NCBI RefSeq assembly: GCF_013409255.1
Contig: NZ_JACCAS010000002.1
Span: 434,001 to 498,000, forward strand
Length of the DNA: 64,000 nucleotides
Direction: 5' to 3'
DNA from: Paraburkholderia bryophila
GTDB taxonomy: Bacteria > Pseudomonadota > Gammaproteobacteria > Burkholderiales > Burkholderiaceae
The notes beneath the pieces are model-generated. The model searched no databases and was not told the DNA's origin. It saw nothing but the letters and a program-made list of their open reading frames with translations. Position numbers and translations under genes: made by a program. Positions 53,679-62,864 of this stretch are shown in pieces (positions within the stretch are counted from its first letter, which is position 1; each line of letters begins with the position of its first letter).

Positions 53679-54530
53679 TCAGTCAGACCGCCGCACGCCG
53701 TCTTTGACCGGCAACCAGATCTCCAGCACGCCCGTCCCGGCACAGGGATCGAAGTCCTCGCTATAGCGCTCGAACTCGGGCGCTTCCGCCGCCTCCATGC
53801 CCGACTCCGGCAGCCATTTATTCCAGATACTGTGGACCGTCTCGTGCAGCGTGGCGATGTGCCCTTTATGTTCAAAGACCGCATAGCGCTGCGGTTCGAT
53901 TTCCACGCAGCGGAAAGAGGCGGGCAAGCGGTCCGGGCTTCTCACCTGCACGCCCGCGATGTAGTCGAATCCGCCCTCCCCATCCGCGTTGCAGCACACG
54001 CCATACGTCACGCAACTCACCTGGTCGGGCAAGTTGCCGACGTACGGGTTGAAAGTCTGCCAAAGCGCCGGAATGCCTTCGTTGGTTTCGAACGTGAAGC
54101 GGCCGCCTATACCGGCGATCAACAGCCTTTCGCTCATTTCGAAGCGCGGCTCGGCAATATCGGTGAGTTTCATTTCTTTCATACGTAGCGGCTCCACCAG
54201 GGAAAGACCATCGAGATCGCGCCGTGCCCGCACCTGTTCGGGCGTGACGCCGAACAGATCGTGAAAGGCGCGCGTGAATGCCTCGTGAGAACCATATCCG
54301 GCGTCGATCGCCACGCTGAGAATGTCCGGTGCGCCCTGCGTCAACGAGCGCGCGGCGCGCGTCAGCCGTCGTGAACGGACGTAGCGCATGACAGGCCACC
54401 CCGTACTCATCGAGAAGAGGCGTGAAAGACCGAAGCGCGACATGCCGCAAGTCGATGAAATTCGCTCGAGCGTGAGTTCGTCGCCGAGTTCGATTTCAAT
54501 AAACCACAGCGCCTTTGTAACCGGATTCAT
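53679..54530 (-). CDS. AraC-family regulator with GyrI-like effector domain
   Basis: A 283-residue Rob/SoxS-like regulator. Residues 1-100 carry the two HTH units (LTLERISSTCGMSRFGLSRLFSMSTGWPV and ILSVAIDAGYGSHEAFTRAFHDLFGVTPEQVR). Residues about 120-280 are a GyrI-like ligand-binding domain (MLSERLLIAGIGGRFTF-type start, then YAVFEHKGHIATLHETVHSIWNKWLPESG). Such proteins sense drugs or hydrophobic ligands. It may also drive the leader region downstream by read-through. Confidence 0.92.
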   Translation of the reverse strand: MNPVTKALWFIEIELGDELTLERISSTCGMSRFGLSRLFSMSTGWPVMRYVRSRRLTRAARSLTQGAPDILSVAIDAGYGSHEAFTRAFHDLFGVTPEQVRARRDLDGLSLVEPLRMKEMKLTDIAEPRFEMSERLLIAGIGGRFTFETNEGIPALWQTFNPYVGNLPDQVSCVTYGVCCNADGEGGFDYIAGVQVRSPDRLPASFRCVEIEPQRYAVFEHKGHIATLHETVHSIWNKWLPESGMEAAEAPEFERYSEDFDPCAGTGVLEIWLPVKDGVRRSD

Positions 54531-54766
54531 ACCGTTCCCAGAAAAAGTGTTCGACGGGAATATACGATATCGGCAAACGGCTCATTTGATCGTTCTTGCG
54601 CGGTGCCTGGCGAACCCCAGCGAACAGGCCAGCTCAACTGTGTTGGTCGAGGTGAGAGGACTGTCCATGTCAAATGAATGGTGTGGCCTTCAGAATGCCT
54701 TTCAGCCGTATTGCGCGTCACGCGCTCTCCAACGAACTTCGTCCCCAGTCTACTGAGGCAACGCCC

Positions 54767-55051
54767 ATGAATCGTCCGCCCGCAGTTCCTACGCAGCAGG
54801 TATCGAATGAACGCGTGATCGTCACCGAATGGCGTTTCGCGCCAGGCGCCGAGACCGGTTGGCACGTACACGGGCATGATTATGTCGTCGTGCCGCAAAC
54901 CGACGGACTGCTTCTACTCGAGACGACACAAGGTAATCGTGAAACCCAGCTACGTGCCGGACAGAGTTATGCCGGACTGAAAGGCGTCGAGCACAACGTC
55001 GTCAACGCGACCGATCAAGAGGTTGTGTTCATCGAGGTGGAGATTCGCTAG
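54767..55051 (+). CDS. Small cupin-domain protein
   Basis: A 94-residue single-domain cupin with GAETGWHVHGHDYVVVPQTDGLLLLET (motif 1) and AGLKGVEHNVVNATDQEVVFIEVEI (motif 2), metal ligands two or three His. GAGG lies before ATG 54767. It is divergent from the AraC/GyrI gene and may be its target. Substrate unknown. Confidence 0.85.
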   Translation: MNRPPAVPTQQVSNERVIVTEWRFAPGAETGWHVHGHDYVVVPQTDGLLLLETTQGNRETQLRAGQSYAGLKGVEHNVVNATDQEVVFIEVEIR

Positions 55052-55064
55052 CCGATCGCACGCA

Positions 55065-55868
55065 TCAGATCGCCTCGGCCACACGCACAATCAGAAACGC
55101 GGCCGGCACCAGCATCAATTGTGCGAGCAGGGTGCCAACGACCCGCGCGCCGATCAGCGTGGTGATCGCGCGACGGAATCTGTTCTCCGTGACACGCCCT
55201 TCTATGACGTCGTCCGTCATGACGGATATTTGCGGGTCGATGACGACCGTCAGCACGATCGTCGCGAATCCATTGATCACCGAAGAAAGATTCGCACAGG
55301 TCACGCGCAACTCCGGCTTCAAAAACCCCGCGTATAACGACGCAAAAACGCCGACCGTCCAAAGCGACATGGCGAAGACGTTCAGCGTAATGACTTTCCA
55401 CGACACGCCGGCATCGGACGTCAATTGCGTCACGTTTTCTCTAGCAGGCAGGCGAGCGCCGCCGCGAATGTACGCGATTCCACCTCGACTGAACGCATGA
55501 AGCGCCAGCCGCGGAATCGACCGATGCGCCTGGAAATGGATTACCGCGCGGCTGAAGTAGCGTTGAAAGGTGGGAATGAGAAACGCCCCCACGACCGTGG
55601 CAAGCGTCGCCGCCAGCAGGAATAGCCGGAAATCCCCCAACATGCCGGCCTGCACGTGATGGGCGAGATCCTCTTCGACCCGCTTCGCCAGAAACGGCCC
55701 CTGGAACGAGTTCGCCGTGCGCGACACCAGCGCGATGATGCCGAACAACGCGAACGAAACGGCAATCCGTCGGGTACGAACCCCGGCGATCCGAACGGCG
55801 TACGCCAATGTCGCGATAACGTGAATCACGAACGTGAGCGCGCAGATGATGATCAGTTGGGTATCCAT
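55065..55868 (-). CDS. Amj-family (DUF2837) lipid II flippase homologue
   Basis: A 267-residue membrane protein with about six helices. The opening LTFVIHVIATLAYAVRIAGVRTRRIAVSFALFGIIALVSRTANSFQGPFLAK is the signature of the Amj/YdaH family, which in Bacillus can replace MurJ in lipid II export. Its presence in a Gram-negative genome, away from murein genes, suggests a backup flippase or a related isoprenoid-lipid transporter. The function in this genus is inference. Confidence 0.85.
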   Translation of the reverse strand: MDTQLIIICALTFVIHVIATLAYAVRIAGVRTRRIAVSFALFGIIALVSRTANSFQGPFLAKRVEEDLAHHVQAGMLGDFRLFLLAATLATVVGAFLIPTFQRYFSRAVIHFQAHRSIPRLALHAFSRGGIAYIRGGARLPARENVTQLTSDAGVSWKVITLNVFAMSLWTVGVFASLYAGFLKPELRVTCANLSSVINGFATIVLTVVIDPQISVMTDDVIEGRVTENRFRRAITTLIGARVVGTLLAQLMLVPAAFLIVRVAEAI

Positions 55869-55934
55869 GAGCGTGGCGGGAGTCCGGGCCGAGAGAGTCT
55901 ACCTGACCTGCTTCAGCCCATCGACACGCTACCC

Positions 55935-57260
55935 TCACCGCGTGCCCACCTTATGCTGGCTTATCGGCATATCGGAGCGTCTTTCGAGCACGGCCGGCGC
56001 CGTTTCCCGCATGGACAGCGCGCACAGGCTGGAGATAATGCCGAGCAGCGAGAACATGACAGCCGGCCCCATCCAGCCCACCACGCCATATAGTCCGGTG
56101 GCGACAAACGGCAGCAAACCCGCCACGACCGACGCCCCGTTGTAACCCAGCGAAATCCCCGACGACCGCACATTCGCCGGAAACTGCTCGGAGAACCAGC
56201 TCGATTCGACCGCGAAGATCGGATCGTGGCTGAACAGCAGCGACAGCGTGACCGCCGTAATAACCATGATGGCCGCACCGGTGTTGATCAGCATGAACAT
56301 CGGCATGCCGAACACGATGGTGAACAACGCACCGAACAGGAACAGCGGACGCCGCCCTAACCGATCGCTCAGCATGCCGTAAAACAGATGGCTGCCGAGA
56401 CCGAGCGCCGAGCCGATCATCGTCCCCCACAGCACATTTTCTTTGGCGGACACATGCGCGAGGATCACGTACGACAGCATGAAACTGGTCGTGATGTAAT
56501 AGCCGCCCGTTTCCGCGAGACGCAAGCCGATGATCTTCAGGATCATGCGCCAGTCACTGCGAATCACCTGCAACGCGGGCTGCTTGATGATCGTGTCGCT
56601 GGCCTTGATCGCCTCGAATGCGGGCGACTCCTTCACGCTCAAACGGATAAAGAGGCCAATCGCCACCATCACGAACGACACCAGAAACGGCGCGCGCCAG
56701 ACCCAGTTGCCTTCGAACATCGTCGACGAAAGAAGAAACGCGCCGTTGGCCAACAGCAGGCCCAACGGAATTCCCACCTGCGGCACCGCGCCGAAAAATC
56801 CGCGACGTTTGGCCGGCGCATGCTCGCACGCCATCAGGACCGCACCGCCCCATTCCGCGCCGAAACCGATGCCCTGCACCATGCGCAGCAGAATCAGCAG
56901 CACGGGCGCCAGCACACCGACCTGGTCGTAGGTAGGCAGCGCGCCGATCAGCACGGTCGCGGCGCCCATGGCGAGTAGCGACCAGAACAGCACCGTCTTG
57001 CGTCCCAGACGATCGCCATAGTGCCCCGCCAGATACCCGCCGAACGGCCGCATCAAAAAGCCGACCGCCAGCGTGGCGAACGCCGCCATAATGCCGACGA
57101 TCGGCTCGTTCGTATGAAAGAATATCTTGCCGAACCAGCCGGCGGCGGCGGTGCCGTAGATGAAGAAGTCATAGCTCTCCACCGCCGAGCCGATCATCGA
57201 GGCAAAGGACACCTTGATCGGATTGTCCTTGGCAGGAAGTGTCGCGGATGAGGTACTCAT
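55935..57260 (-). CDS. MHS-family MFS transporter
   Basis: A 441-residue, twelve-helix transporter of the metabolite:H+ symporter group. Motifs: VSFASMIGSAVESYDFFIYGTAAA at the start, FGGYLAGHYGDRLGRKTVLFWSLL, and IGFGAEWGGAVLMACEHAPAKRRGFFGAVPQVGIPLG. It imports an organic acid. It is the last gene of a four-gene operon with a dehydrogenase and a split transketolase, so its substrate is probably what those enzymes degrade. Confidence 0.93.
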   Translation of the reverse strand: MSTSSATLPAKDNPIKVSFASMIGSAVESYDFFIYGTAAAGWFGKIFFHTNEPIVGIMAAFATLAVGFLMRPFGGYLAGHYGDRLGRKTVLFWSLLAMGAATVLIGALPTYDQVGVLAPVLLILLRMVQGIGFGAEWGGAVLMACEHAPAKRRGFFGAVPQVGIPLGLLLANGAFLLSSTMFEGNWVWRAPFLVSFVMVAIGLFIRLSVKESPAFEAIKASDTIIKQPALQVIRSDWRMILKIIGLRLAETGGYYITTSFMLSYVILAHVSAKENVLWGTMIGSALGLGSHLFYGMLSDRLGRRPLFLFGALFTIVFGMPMFMLINTGAAIMVITAVTLSLLFSHDPIFAVESSWFSEQFPANVRSSGISLGYNGASVVAGLLPFVATGLYGVVGWMGPAVMFSLLGIISSLCALSMRETAPAVLERRSDMPISQHKVGTR

Positions 57261-57326
57261 GGCTTGTGTCTCCGAATCGTTTTAGTAGGTGAATATCGCG
57301 CTGAGGCCCGAGGTTCAGGCCGCACG

Positions 57327-58172
57327 TCAACGCCAGGTTTCGATGACCCGGCTGTCGTCGTGCAATCCCAATCCCGCATCGGCGGCCTGCTGATAGCGCT
57401 CGTGCGCGATTTTCAGCAGCGGCACATCGGCGCCGCATTGCGCGGCGGCCGCATTCACCAGACCACTGTCTTTAACGAAAATATTGATCGCGCTGGTGAC
57501 TTCGACGTCGGTGCCGGCCACCATGCGCGGGCCGCGATCCGACAGCATCCACGAGCCCGCCGCGCCTTTTTCGATCAGCTTCAGCACGGCGGCCGGATCG
57601 AGTCCGAGCGCGCCGGCGAGATTCAGCGCTTCGGCGGCGGCCACGATATGCACCGAACACAGATGCTGATTCACCACCTTGATGCTTTGCCCGTCGCCGA
57701 GTTGCTGGCCCGTGACATGCACGCTGCCCATGGCGTCCAGCACCGGCAACACGCTGTCCACATCCTGCTGCTCGCCGGCCGCGAAGATCACGAGCATGCC
57801 GGTTTTTGCGCGCGCGACGCCGCCTGTAACCGGCGCATCGACCACGCGCGCGCCGGCCTCGCGCAATCGCGCGCCCTGCTCGCGGACGCTCGCCGGACCG
57901 ACCGTGGACATGATCACCCACGTCTGCCCCTTTACCGCGCCGACGGCCTCATCGACCAGCGTCGACAGATGCTCCGGCGTGGCGACCATCACGACGACGA
58001 CCTCCGCCGCCGGCGCCGCGCCGAAACTCGCGACCGCCTCGATCCCGCTCATCTGCGCGTTTTCACGCGCGCGGCCGAACACATCCACGCCGGTCACCGC
58101 ATGCCCCGCCTGCTGGATGCGTAGCGCCATCGGCAAGCCGATCGCGCCGACTCCCACAAAGGTCACGTTCAT
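57327..58172 (-). CDS. 3-hydroxyisobutyrate-dehydrogenase-family oxidoreductase
   Basis: A 281-residue NAD(P)-dependent beta-hydroxyacid dehydrogenase. The dinucleotide motif VTFVGVGAIGLPMALRIQQAGH is at residues 3-24, the substrate signature DAPVTGGVARAKTG is near 114, and the catalytic Lys lies in GDGQSIKVVNQHL near 167. Relatives include GarR and LtnD. It starts 10 bp after the transketolase beta stop. It probably oxidises or reduces a sugar-acid-derived hydroxy acid entering the pathway. Confidence 0.93.
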   Translation of the reverse strand: MNVTFVGVGAIGLPMALRIQQAGHAVTGVDVFGRARENAQMSGIEAVASFGAAPAAEVVVVMVATPEHLSTLVDEAVGAVKGQTWVIMSTVGPASVREQGARLREAGARVVDAPVTGGVARAKTGMLVIFAAGEQQDVDSVLPVLDAMGSVHVTGQQLGDGQSIKVVNQHLCSVHIVAAAEALNLAGALGLDPAAVLKLIEKGAAGSWMLSDRGPRMVAGTDVEVTSAINIFVKDSGLVNAAAAQCGADVPLLKIAHERYQQAADAGLGLHDDSRVIETWR

Positions 58173-58182
58173 CGTGGTCTCC

Positions 58183-59181
58183 TCACGCCAACCATTGTTT
58201 GATGCTGCCCACCAGCGACGACGTCGAGATGCCGTAGCGGTCGTGCAGCGTGGGCAACGCGCCCGCCGCGAGAAACTGATCCGGCAGCGCGATCTGCCGG
58301 AATTCCGGCTGCACGCGCGCGCGCATCAGCGCCGTGGCGACGGCTTCCCCGAGTCCGCCGACACAACTGTGATTCTCCGCGACGATCACGAGACGCCCCG
58401 AGCGCCGGCACGCTTCGACGATGGTCTCCTCGTCGAGCGGTTTGATGGTGGGCACGTGCAGCACCGCGACATCGGCGGCGCCGTCACCAAGCACTTGCGC
58501 GGCTTCGAGCGCGCGCATCGTCATGATCCCCGACGAGATGATCAGCACGTCGCGGCCGTCGCGCAGCAACTTCGCTTTGCCGAGTTCGAACTGGTAGTCG
58601 TATTCGTCGAGCACCAGCGGCACCTTGCCGCGCAGCAGACGCATATACACCGGGCCATCATGCGCGGCGATCGCGGCGACCGCCTGTTCGGTATCGAGCG
58701 CATCGCACGGATCGACGATCGTCAGCCCCGGAATGCCGCGCATCAGCGCGATGTCTTCGGTGGCCTGGTGGCTCGGACCGTAGCCTGTAGTCAGGCCCGG
58801 CAGCGCGGCGCAGATCTTCACGTTGAGGTTTTCTTCGGCGATCACCTGGTGGATGAAGTCGTACGCGCGGCGCGTGGCGAACACCGCGTAAGTGGTCGCG
58901 AACGGAATGAAGCCCTCCTTCGCCATGCCGCCGGCGGCGCCCATCAGCAACTGTTCGGCCATGCCCATCTGGAAATGGCGCTGCGGGTATTCGTTGGCGA
59001 AGATGTGCAGATCGGTGTACTTCGACAGATCCGCCGTCATGCCGACGATATTCGGCCGCTTCGCCGCTTCCGCCACGAGCGCGTGCCCGAACGGCGCGGC
59101 CATGGTGCGCTGGCCTTCCGTCGCGATCGACGCGATCATCGCCGACGTGGTCAGGCGAGGTTTGTTGATGACGGTGCTCAT
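58183..59181 (-). CDS. Transketolase C-terminal subunit
   Basis: A 332-residue protein corresponding to the pyrimidine-binding and C-terminal domains of transketolase. Landmarks: ADLSKYTDLHIFANEYPQRHFQMGMAEQLLMGAAGGMAKEG (with the Glu that activates thiamine), GPSHQATEDIALMRGIPGLTI, and VVAENHSCVGGLGEAVA-like ending. It needs the partner subunit encoded just upstream; their genes overlap by ATGA. Together they transfer two-carbon units between a ketose and an aldose. Confidence 0.93.
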   Translation of the reverse strand: MSTVINKPRLTTSAMIASIATEGQRTMAAPFGHALVAEAAKRPNIVGMTADLSKYTDLHIFANEYPQRHFQMGMAEQLLMGAAGGMAKEGFIPFATTYAVFATRRAYDFIHQVIAEENLNVKICAALPGLTTGYGPSHQATEDIALMRGIPGLTIVDPCDALDTEQAVAAIAAHDGPVYMRLLRGKVPLVLDEYDYQFELGKAKLLRDGRDVLIISSGIMTMRALEAAQVLGDGAADVAVLHVPTIKPLDEETIVEACRRSGRLVIVAENHSCVGGLGEAVATALMRARVQPEFRQIALPDQFLAAGALPTLHDRYGISTSSLVGSIKQWLA

Positions 59182-60077
59182 GCTCGGTCTCCCGCGGGTT
59201 GCGCTGCATCGAGCACGGCGATGGCTTGCTGCCATTCCTCCGGGTCGACGCGAATGAAGTGGTTTTTCTCGCGCTGTTCGAGAAACGGCACGCCCTTGCC
59301 CATCAGCGTATCGAACAGGATCACGCGCGGCACCGGCTCGCTGACGTCGCGCGCCTGATCGAATGCGGCAATCACGGCGGCGAGATCGTTACCGTCGACG
59401 CGTTGTACATGCCAGCCGAAGGCACGCCATTTGTCCGCCAGCGGCTCGAAACCGAGAATGCGCTGCGACGGGCCGTCCGCCTGCTGCTGGTTGACGTCGA
59501 CCAGCGTGATCAGATTGCCGAGCTGGTGATGCGCCGCGGACATCGCAGCTTCCCATGTGGCGCCTTCATCGAGCTCGCCGTCGGACATCGAATTGAAGAC
59601 CCACGCCGGGTTGCCTTTCTGCCGCAGCCCGAGCGCCATGCCCACCGCGATGCTCAAGCCCTGGCCCAGCGAGCCGCCCGAGATTTCCATGCCGGGGGTG
59701 TAGGTCGCCATGCCGGACATCGGCAGGCGGCTGTCGTCGGAACCGTAGGTTTCCAACTCCGCCTCGGCAATCACGCCCGCTTCGATCAGCGCCGCGTACA
59801 GCGCGATCGCGTAGTGCCCATGCGACAGCAGAAAGCGATCCCGGCCCTCCCACTCGGGTTCGTCGGGACGCAGGTTCATCGCGTGGCAGAACGCCACGGC
59901 GAGCACGTCGGCGAGGCCCAACGCTTGGCCGATATAGCCCTGGCCCTGGACTTCGCCCATGCGCAACGCGAAGCGGCGGATCCGGTACGCGTGGCGCGCG
60001 AGGTCGGCGTGGGAGTGAGCGTCAGATTCGGCGGGTGTGGCGGCGCTCTGCTGCCGTGTTTCGGTGATGGTTGTCAT
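59178..60077 (-). CDS. Transketolase N-terminal (thiamine-diphosphate-binding) subunit
   Basis: A 299-residue protein equal to the N-terminal half of transketolase. The ThDP motif is SDGELDEGATWEAAMSAAHHQLGNLITLVDVN (GDG-E…NN type). GHGHYAIALYAAL and GGSLGQGLSIAVGMALG are also present. GGAG precedes ATG 60077. It is the first gene of the operon and divergent from a GcvA-like LysR gene. The split form occurs in carbohydrate-acid pathways, for example apulose-4-phosphate transketolase AptAB, though no kinase is here to support that pathway. Confidence 0.93.
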   Translation of the reverse strand: MTTITETRQQSAATPAESDAHSHADLARHAYRIRRFALRMGEVQGQGYIGQALGLADVLAVAFCHAMNLRPDEPEWEGRDRFLLSHGHYAIALYAALIEAGVIAEAELETYGSDDSRLPMSGMATYTPGMEISGGSLGQGLSIAVGMALGLRQKGNPAWVFNSMSDGELDEGATWEAAMSAAHHQLGNLITLVDVNQQQADGPSQRILGFEPLADKWRAFGWHVQRVDGNDLAAVIAAFDQARDVSEPVPRVILFDTLMGKGVPFLEQREKNHFIRVDPEEWQQAIAVLDAAQPAGDRA

Positions 60078-60260
60078 GTCTCCGTCCTGAATGTCTTCGG
60101 AATGCGCTGCCCGGCGTGGCGGACTGGTCGGCTGACTCGCTGGCAATAGATGCTTTTCATTCATCAGTTGCAAATCAGTTCGACGCAGAGCCAGCGTATC
60201 ATTGGAAAAAACACCCTGACAAAAGAAACGATTGCACCTATTCATGAACGGAATTCATGC
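60078..60260. promoter_or_regulatory. Divergent control region with TTCATG palindromes
   Basis: A 183-bp gap between LysR and the transketolase operon. TTCATGAA (60241-60248) and TTCATGCATGAA (60254-60265) are perfect palindromes sharing TTCATG; the second covers the LysR start codon. This suits autorepression by the LysR protein. Confidence 0.55.
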
Positions 60261-61166
60261 ATGAAGCCGATCCGCAAGTTACCGTTGCCGTTCCTGCGCG
60301 TGTTCGAGGCGGCCGGCCGCACTGCGTCGTTCGCGACGGCGGCGCAGGAACTGGATCTGTCGCCGAGCGCGGTCAGCCATTCCATTCGTAAGCTGGAAGA
60401 AACCGTGGATTTGCGCCTGTTCCAGCGCAGCACACGCGAGGTGACGCTGACCCGCGAAGGCGCGATCCTGCTCGAACACGTGCAGCGCGGCATGGAAGAG
60501 ATGCGCCGCGGACTCGCGCTCGTCACGACCGACGAACCGAGTCCGCTGCGCCTGCACACCGCCCCAAGTTTCGCCACGCAATGGCTGTTGCCGAGACTCG
60601 CGGGCTTCGTCAAAGAAAATCCGCGGATCGACCTGCGCTTTTCCGCGAGCACGGACTACGCGCGTTTCGAGGACGACGACTTCGACCTCGATATCGTGTA
60701 CGGCGAGCCCAAGCCGTCGCCGTATGAAAAGATTCCGCTCGCGCTCGAGAAACTGACGCCGCTTTGCGCGCCGGAACTCGCGCGAAAGATTCAACGCCCG
60801 GAGGATCTGTACGAACACACGCTCATTCAGTGCGACGTTCAGATGTTTCAATGGAAAGGATGGTTCGAGGCCAACCAGCTGACGCCGCCGAATCAATACG
60901 GATTGCGCTTCGATCGCAGTTCGATGGCGATTGCCGCGGCCGTCGGCGGACTCGGTGTGGTGCTCGAATCCACACTGCTGGCCGAGCGCGAATTGAATCA
61001 GGGGACGCTGATGTCTCCGTTGATCGGCACTACGCGGGAAGTGCCGTACGTAGGTCACTATCTGGTCTACCCGAAACGGCTTCATCATCACCAGGCGTTC
61101 GACACGTTCAGGAGCTGGTTGCTGAAGGAGTTGGGGATCGAGAACTTACCTGGCTCTTTAATCTAA
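60261..61166 (+). CDS. GcvA-type LysR regulator
   Basis: A 301-residue LysR regulator of the GcvA class. Its start is KLPLPFLRVFEAAGRTASFATAAQELDLSPSAVSHSIRKLEE and its effector domain has LRLHTAPSFATQWLLPRLAGF and LDIVYG. It is divergent from the transketolase-dehydrogenase-transporter operon and is its probable activator. Palindromes over its start codon suggest self-control. Confidence 0.92.
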   Translation: MKPIRKLPLPFLRVFEAAGRTASFATAAQELDLSPSAVSHSIRKLEETVDLRLFQRSTREVTLTREGAILLEHVQRGMEEMRRGLALVTTDEPSPLRLHTAPSFATQWLLPRLAGFVKENPRIDLRFSASTDYARFEDDDFDLDIVYGEPKPSPYEKIPLALEKLTPLCAPELARKIQRPEDLYEHTLIQCDVQMFQWKGWFEANQLTPPNQYGLRFDRSSMAIAAAVGGLGVVLESTLLAERELNQGTLMSPLIGTTREVPYVGHYLVYPKRLHHHQAFDTFRSWLLKELGIENLPGSLI

Positions 61167-61511
61167 ACCGGCTTGCTAGATGGCCCATGAAATGAAAAGT
61201 AAGTTGGGCTGCATTCCGACAATGCATCGAGCATTAAATTAGCTGGCACACTATCCAGACACCGATGCTCATTTAATGAGGCATTCGACGTACTTGCTTT
61301 AGATTCAAGACTGCTTTATCGTAATCCGTATCGCGTCGACAAGAAGCAAAATAAACGGCACTCCGGCTGCACCGCAGCAACGGCAAAGACACTACACGAA
61401 TCGATCAACGCACAGGCCAGCGTTATGTGCAGGGCCAGGTTCTTCGTCAACGAAGAGTCCTGCGAGGTTGTCATCCATCACTAGTCGAGCTCTTCTGAAA
61501 GCCGTCAACCT
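61167..61511. other. Non-coding gap upstream of the MHYT gene
   Basis: A 345-bp stretch. I find no supported gene or strong hairpin. It should contain the MHYT promoter. It is somewhat more AT-rich than average. Confidence 0.45.
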
Positions 61512-62303
61512 ATGCAAAGCAGCTATAACCTGGGGCTAGTCGCCTTTTCGCTTGTCGTCGCGACACTGGCGTCCTATACGGCACTCGATCTCGCCGACCG
61601 CATTTCCTTACTCGCTTACTCCCGTTCCCGGCATATGTGGCTAGCCGGCGGCGCATTGGCCATGGGAATCGGCATCTGGTCGATGCACTTTATCGGCATG
61701 CTCTCGTTTTCCCTGAGTATCCCAATTGGCTATGATTTTGCGGTGACCTGCTACTCGCTCGCCATCGCCATTCTCGTTTCGTGGTTTGCGTTGCATGTCG
61801 TCACGCTCGATCGTTTGAAGATGTCGGGCTTGATTGCCGGTGGCACGCTAATGGGATTCGGCATCTCCGGCATGCACTACCTCGGCATGGCCGCGATGAA
61901 AATGACCCCGGCTATTCAGTACGAGCCCGCCATCTTCGCCGCATCGATTCTGATTGCGATCGCCGCCTCCACGGCGGCGCTCTGGCTGGCCAATACATTG
62001 CGCGGCGCGGGACCTAACCGGTTGATGCGCAAACGTATCGGCGCGGCTTGCGTGATGGGGATTGCGATTGCGGGCATGCATTACACCGGTATGGCCGCGG
62101 CGGATTTTCCGGTTGGGTCGATTTGCGGTGCGGCGGGTGGCGTCAAGCCTCAGTGGCTGGCGCTCGCGATCATTCCGTTGTCGATCGCGATTCTTATCGT
62201 GACGTTGCTGCTTAGCCGGCTCGATGCGAGAGCGACGTTTCTGTCGAACTCGATTACGCGGTTGAATGAGCAGATCGATCGGATCCAGGGGCCGGCACGG
62301 TAG
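61512..62303 (+). CDS. Stand-alone MHYT-domain membrane sensor
   Basis: A 263-residue membrane protein of seven helices. The three MHYT motifs are SMHFIGML (about 55-62), GMHYLGMA (about 119-126) and GMHYTGMA (about 188-195), proposed to bind copper and sense gas or redox state. Most MHYT proteins carry a GGDEF, EAL or kinase output. This one ends after the membrane domain with a short cytoplasmic tail (LNEQIDRIQGPAR), so it must signal through another protein or serve a different role. Confidence 0.9.
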   Translation: MQSSYNLGLVAFSLVVATLASYTALDLADRISLLAYSRSRHMWLAGGALAMGIGIWSMHFIGMLSFSLSIPIGYDFAVTCYSLAIAILVSWFALHVVTLDRLKMSGLIAGGTLMGFGISGMHYLGMAAMKMTPAIQYEPAIFAASILIAIAASTAALWLANTLRGAGPNRLMRKRIGAACVMGIAIAGMHYTGMAAADFPVGSICGAAGGVKPQWLALAIIPLSIAILIVTLLLSRLDARATFLSNSITRLNEQIDRIQGPAR

Positions 62304-62327
62304 GCCGCTTCAATCTCTACGCGACCC

Positions 62328-62771
62328 TCATTGCGGTTGCCGCGCGTAGTAGATATCCCATTCGTCCTCCGCCTCTTTGACGAACCCATGCCGCTGATAA
62401 AAGCGGTTTGAGTCGCTATCGCGGAGCGCGCCCAGCTTGACTTCAATGGAACGCGCGTCCGCATCGGCGAGGATCGTCTGCATCACCGTTGAGCCGATGC
62501 CCTTTCCCTGGTGCTCAGGCATGACATAGAAATGCTCGAGCTTCAGATAGTCCTTTTCGGGCCGCGTTAAAACGAAGCCCACCGACACGCCGTCGATCAC
62601 AATGAACTTGCACAGATCCGGTTCAAACGATGCGAGGAAACGGTCGCGTGCGCGCTGCGGGTCGAAGCGGCCAATCCGCTCCAGACTTTCTCTCATCGCG
62701 GCGATGCGCATTTGAACCAGCGCGTCGGCGTCGCTGTGAGTCGTAGTCGCGAACGTCAAGTTCATTGTCAT
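62328..62771 (-). CDS. GNAT-family N-acetyltransferase
   Basis: A 147-residue GNAT. The core is LKLEHFYVMPEHQGKGIGSTVMQTILADA (acetyl-CoA loop QGKGIG), then LRDSDSNRFYQRHGFVKEAEDEWDIYY. Two in-frame ATGs (62771 and 62765) are possible starts. The substrate is unknown. It is convergent with the MHYT gene and divergent from the flavin-binding protein. Confidence 0.87.
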   Translation of the reverse strand: MTMNLTFATTTHSDADALVQMRIAAMRESLERIGRFDPQRARDRFLASFEPDLCKFIVIDGVSVGFVLTRPEKDYLKLEHFYVMPEHQGKGIGSTVMQTILADADARSIEVKLGALRDSDSNRFYQRHGFVKEAEDEWDIYYARQPQ

Positions 62772-62864
62772 GGCTCTAAAAATTGCGTTATTCGTGGGTC
62801 TACAAATCATGGCACGATTTTCTTATCGTGTGAGCCTTCCCGATTAAACGCACGGAGTTCCGCC

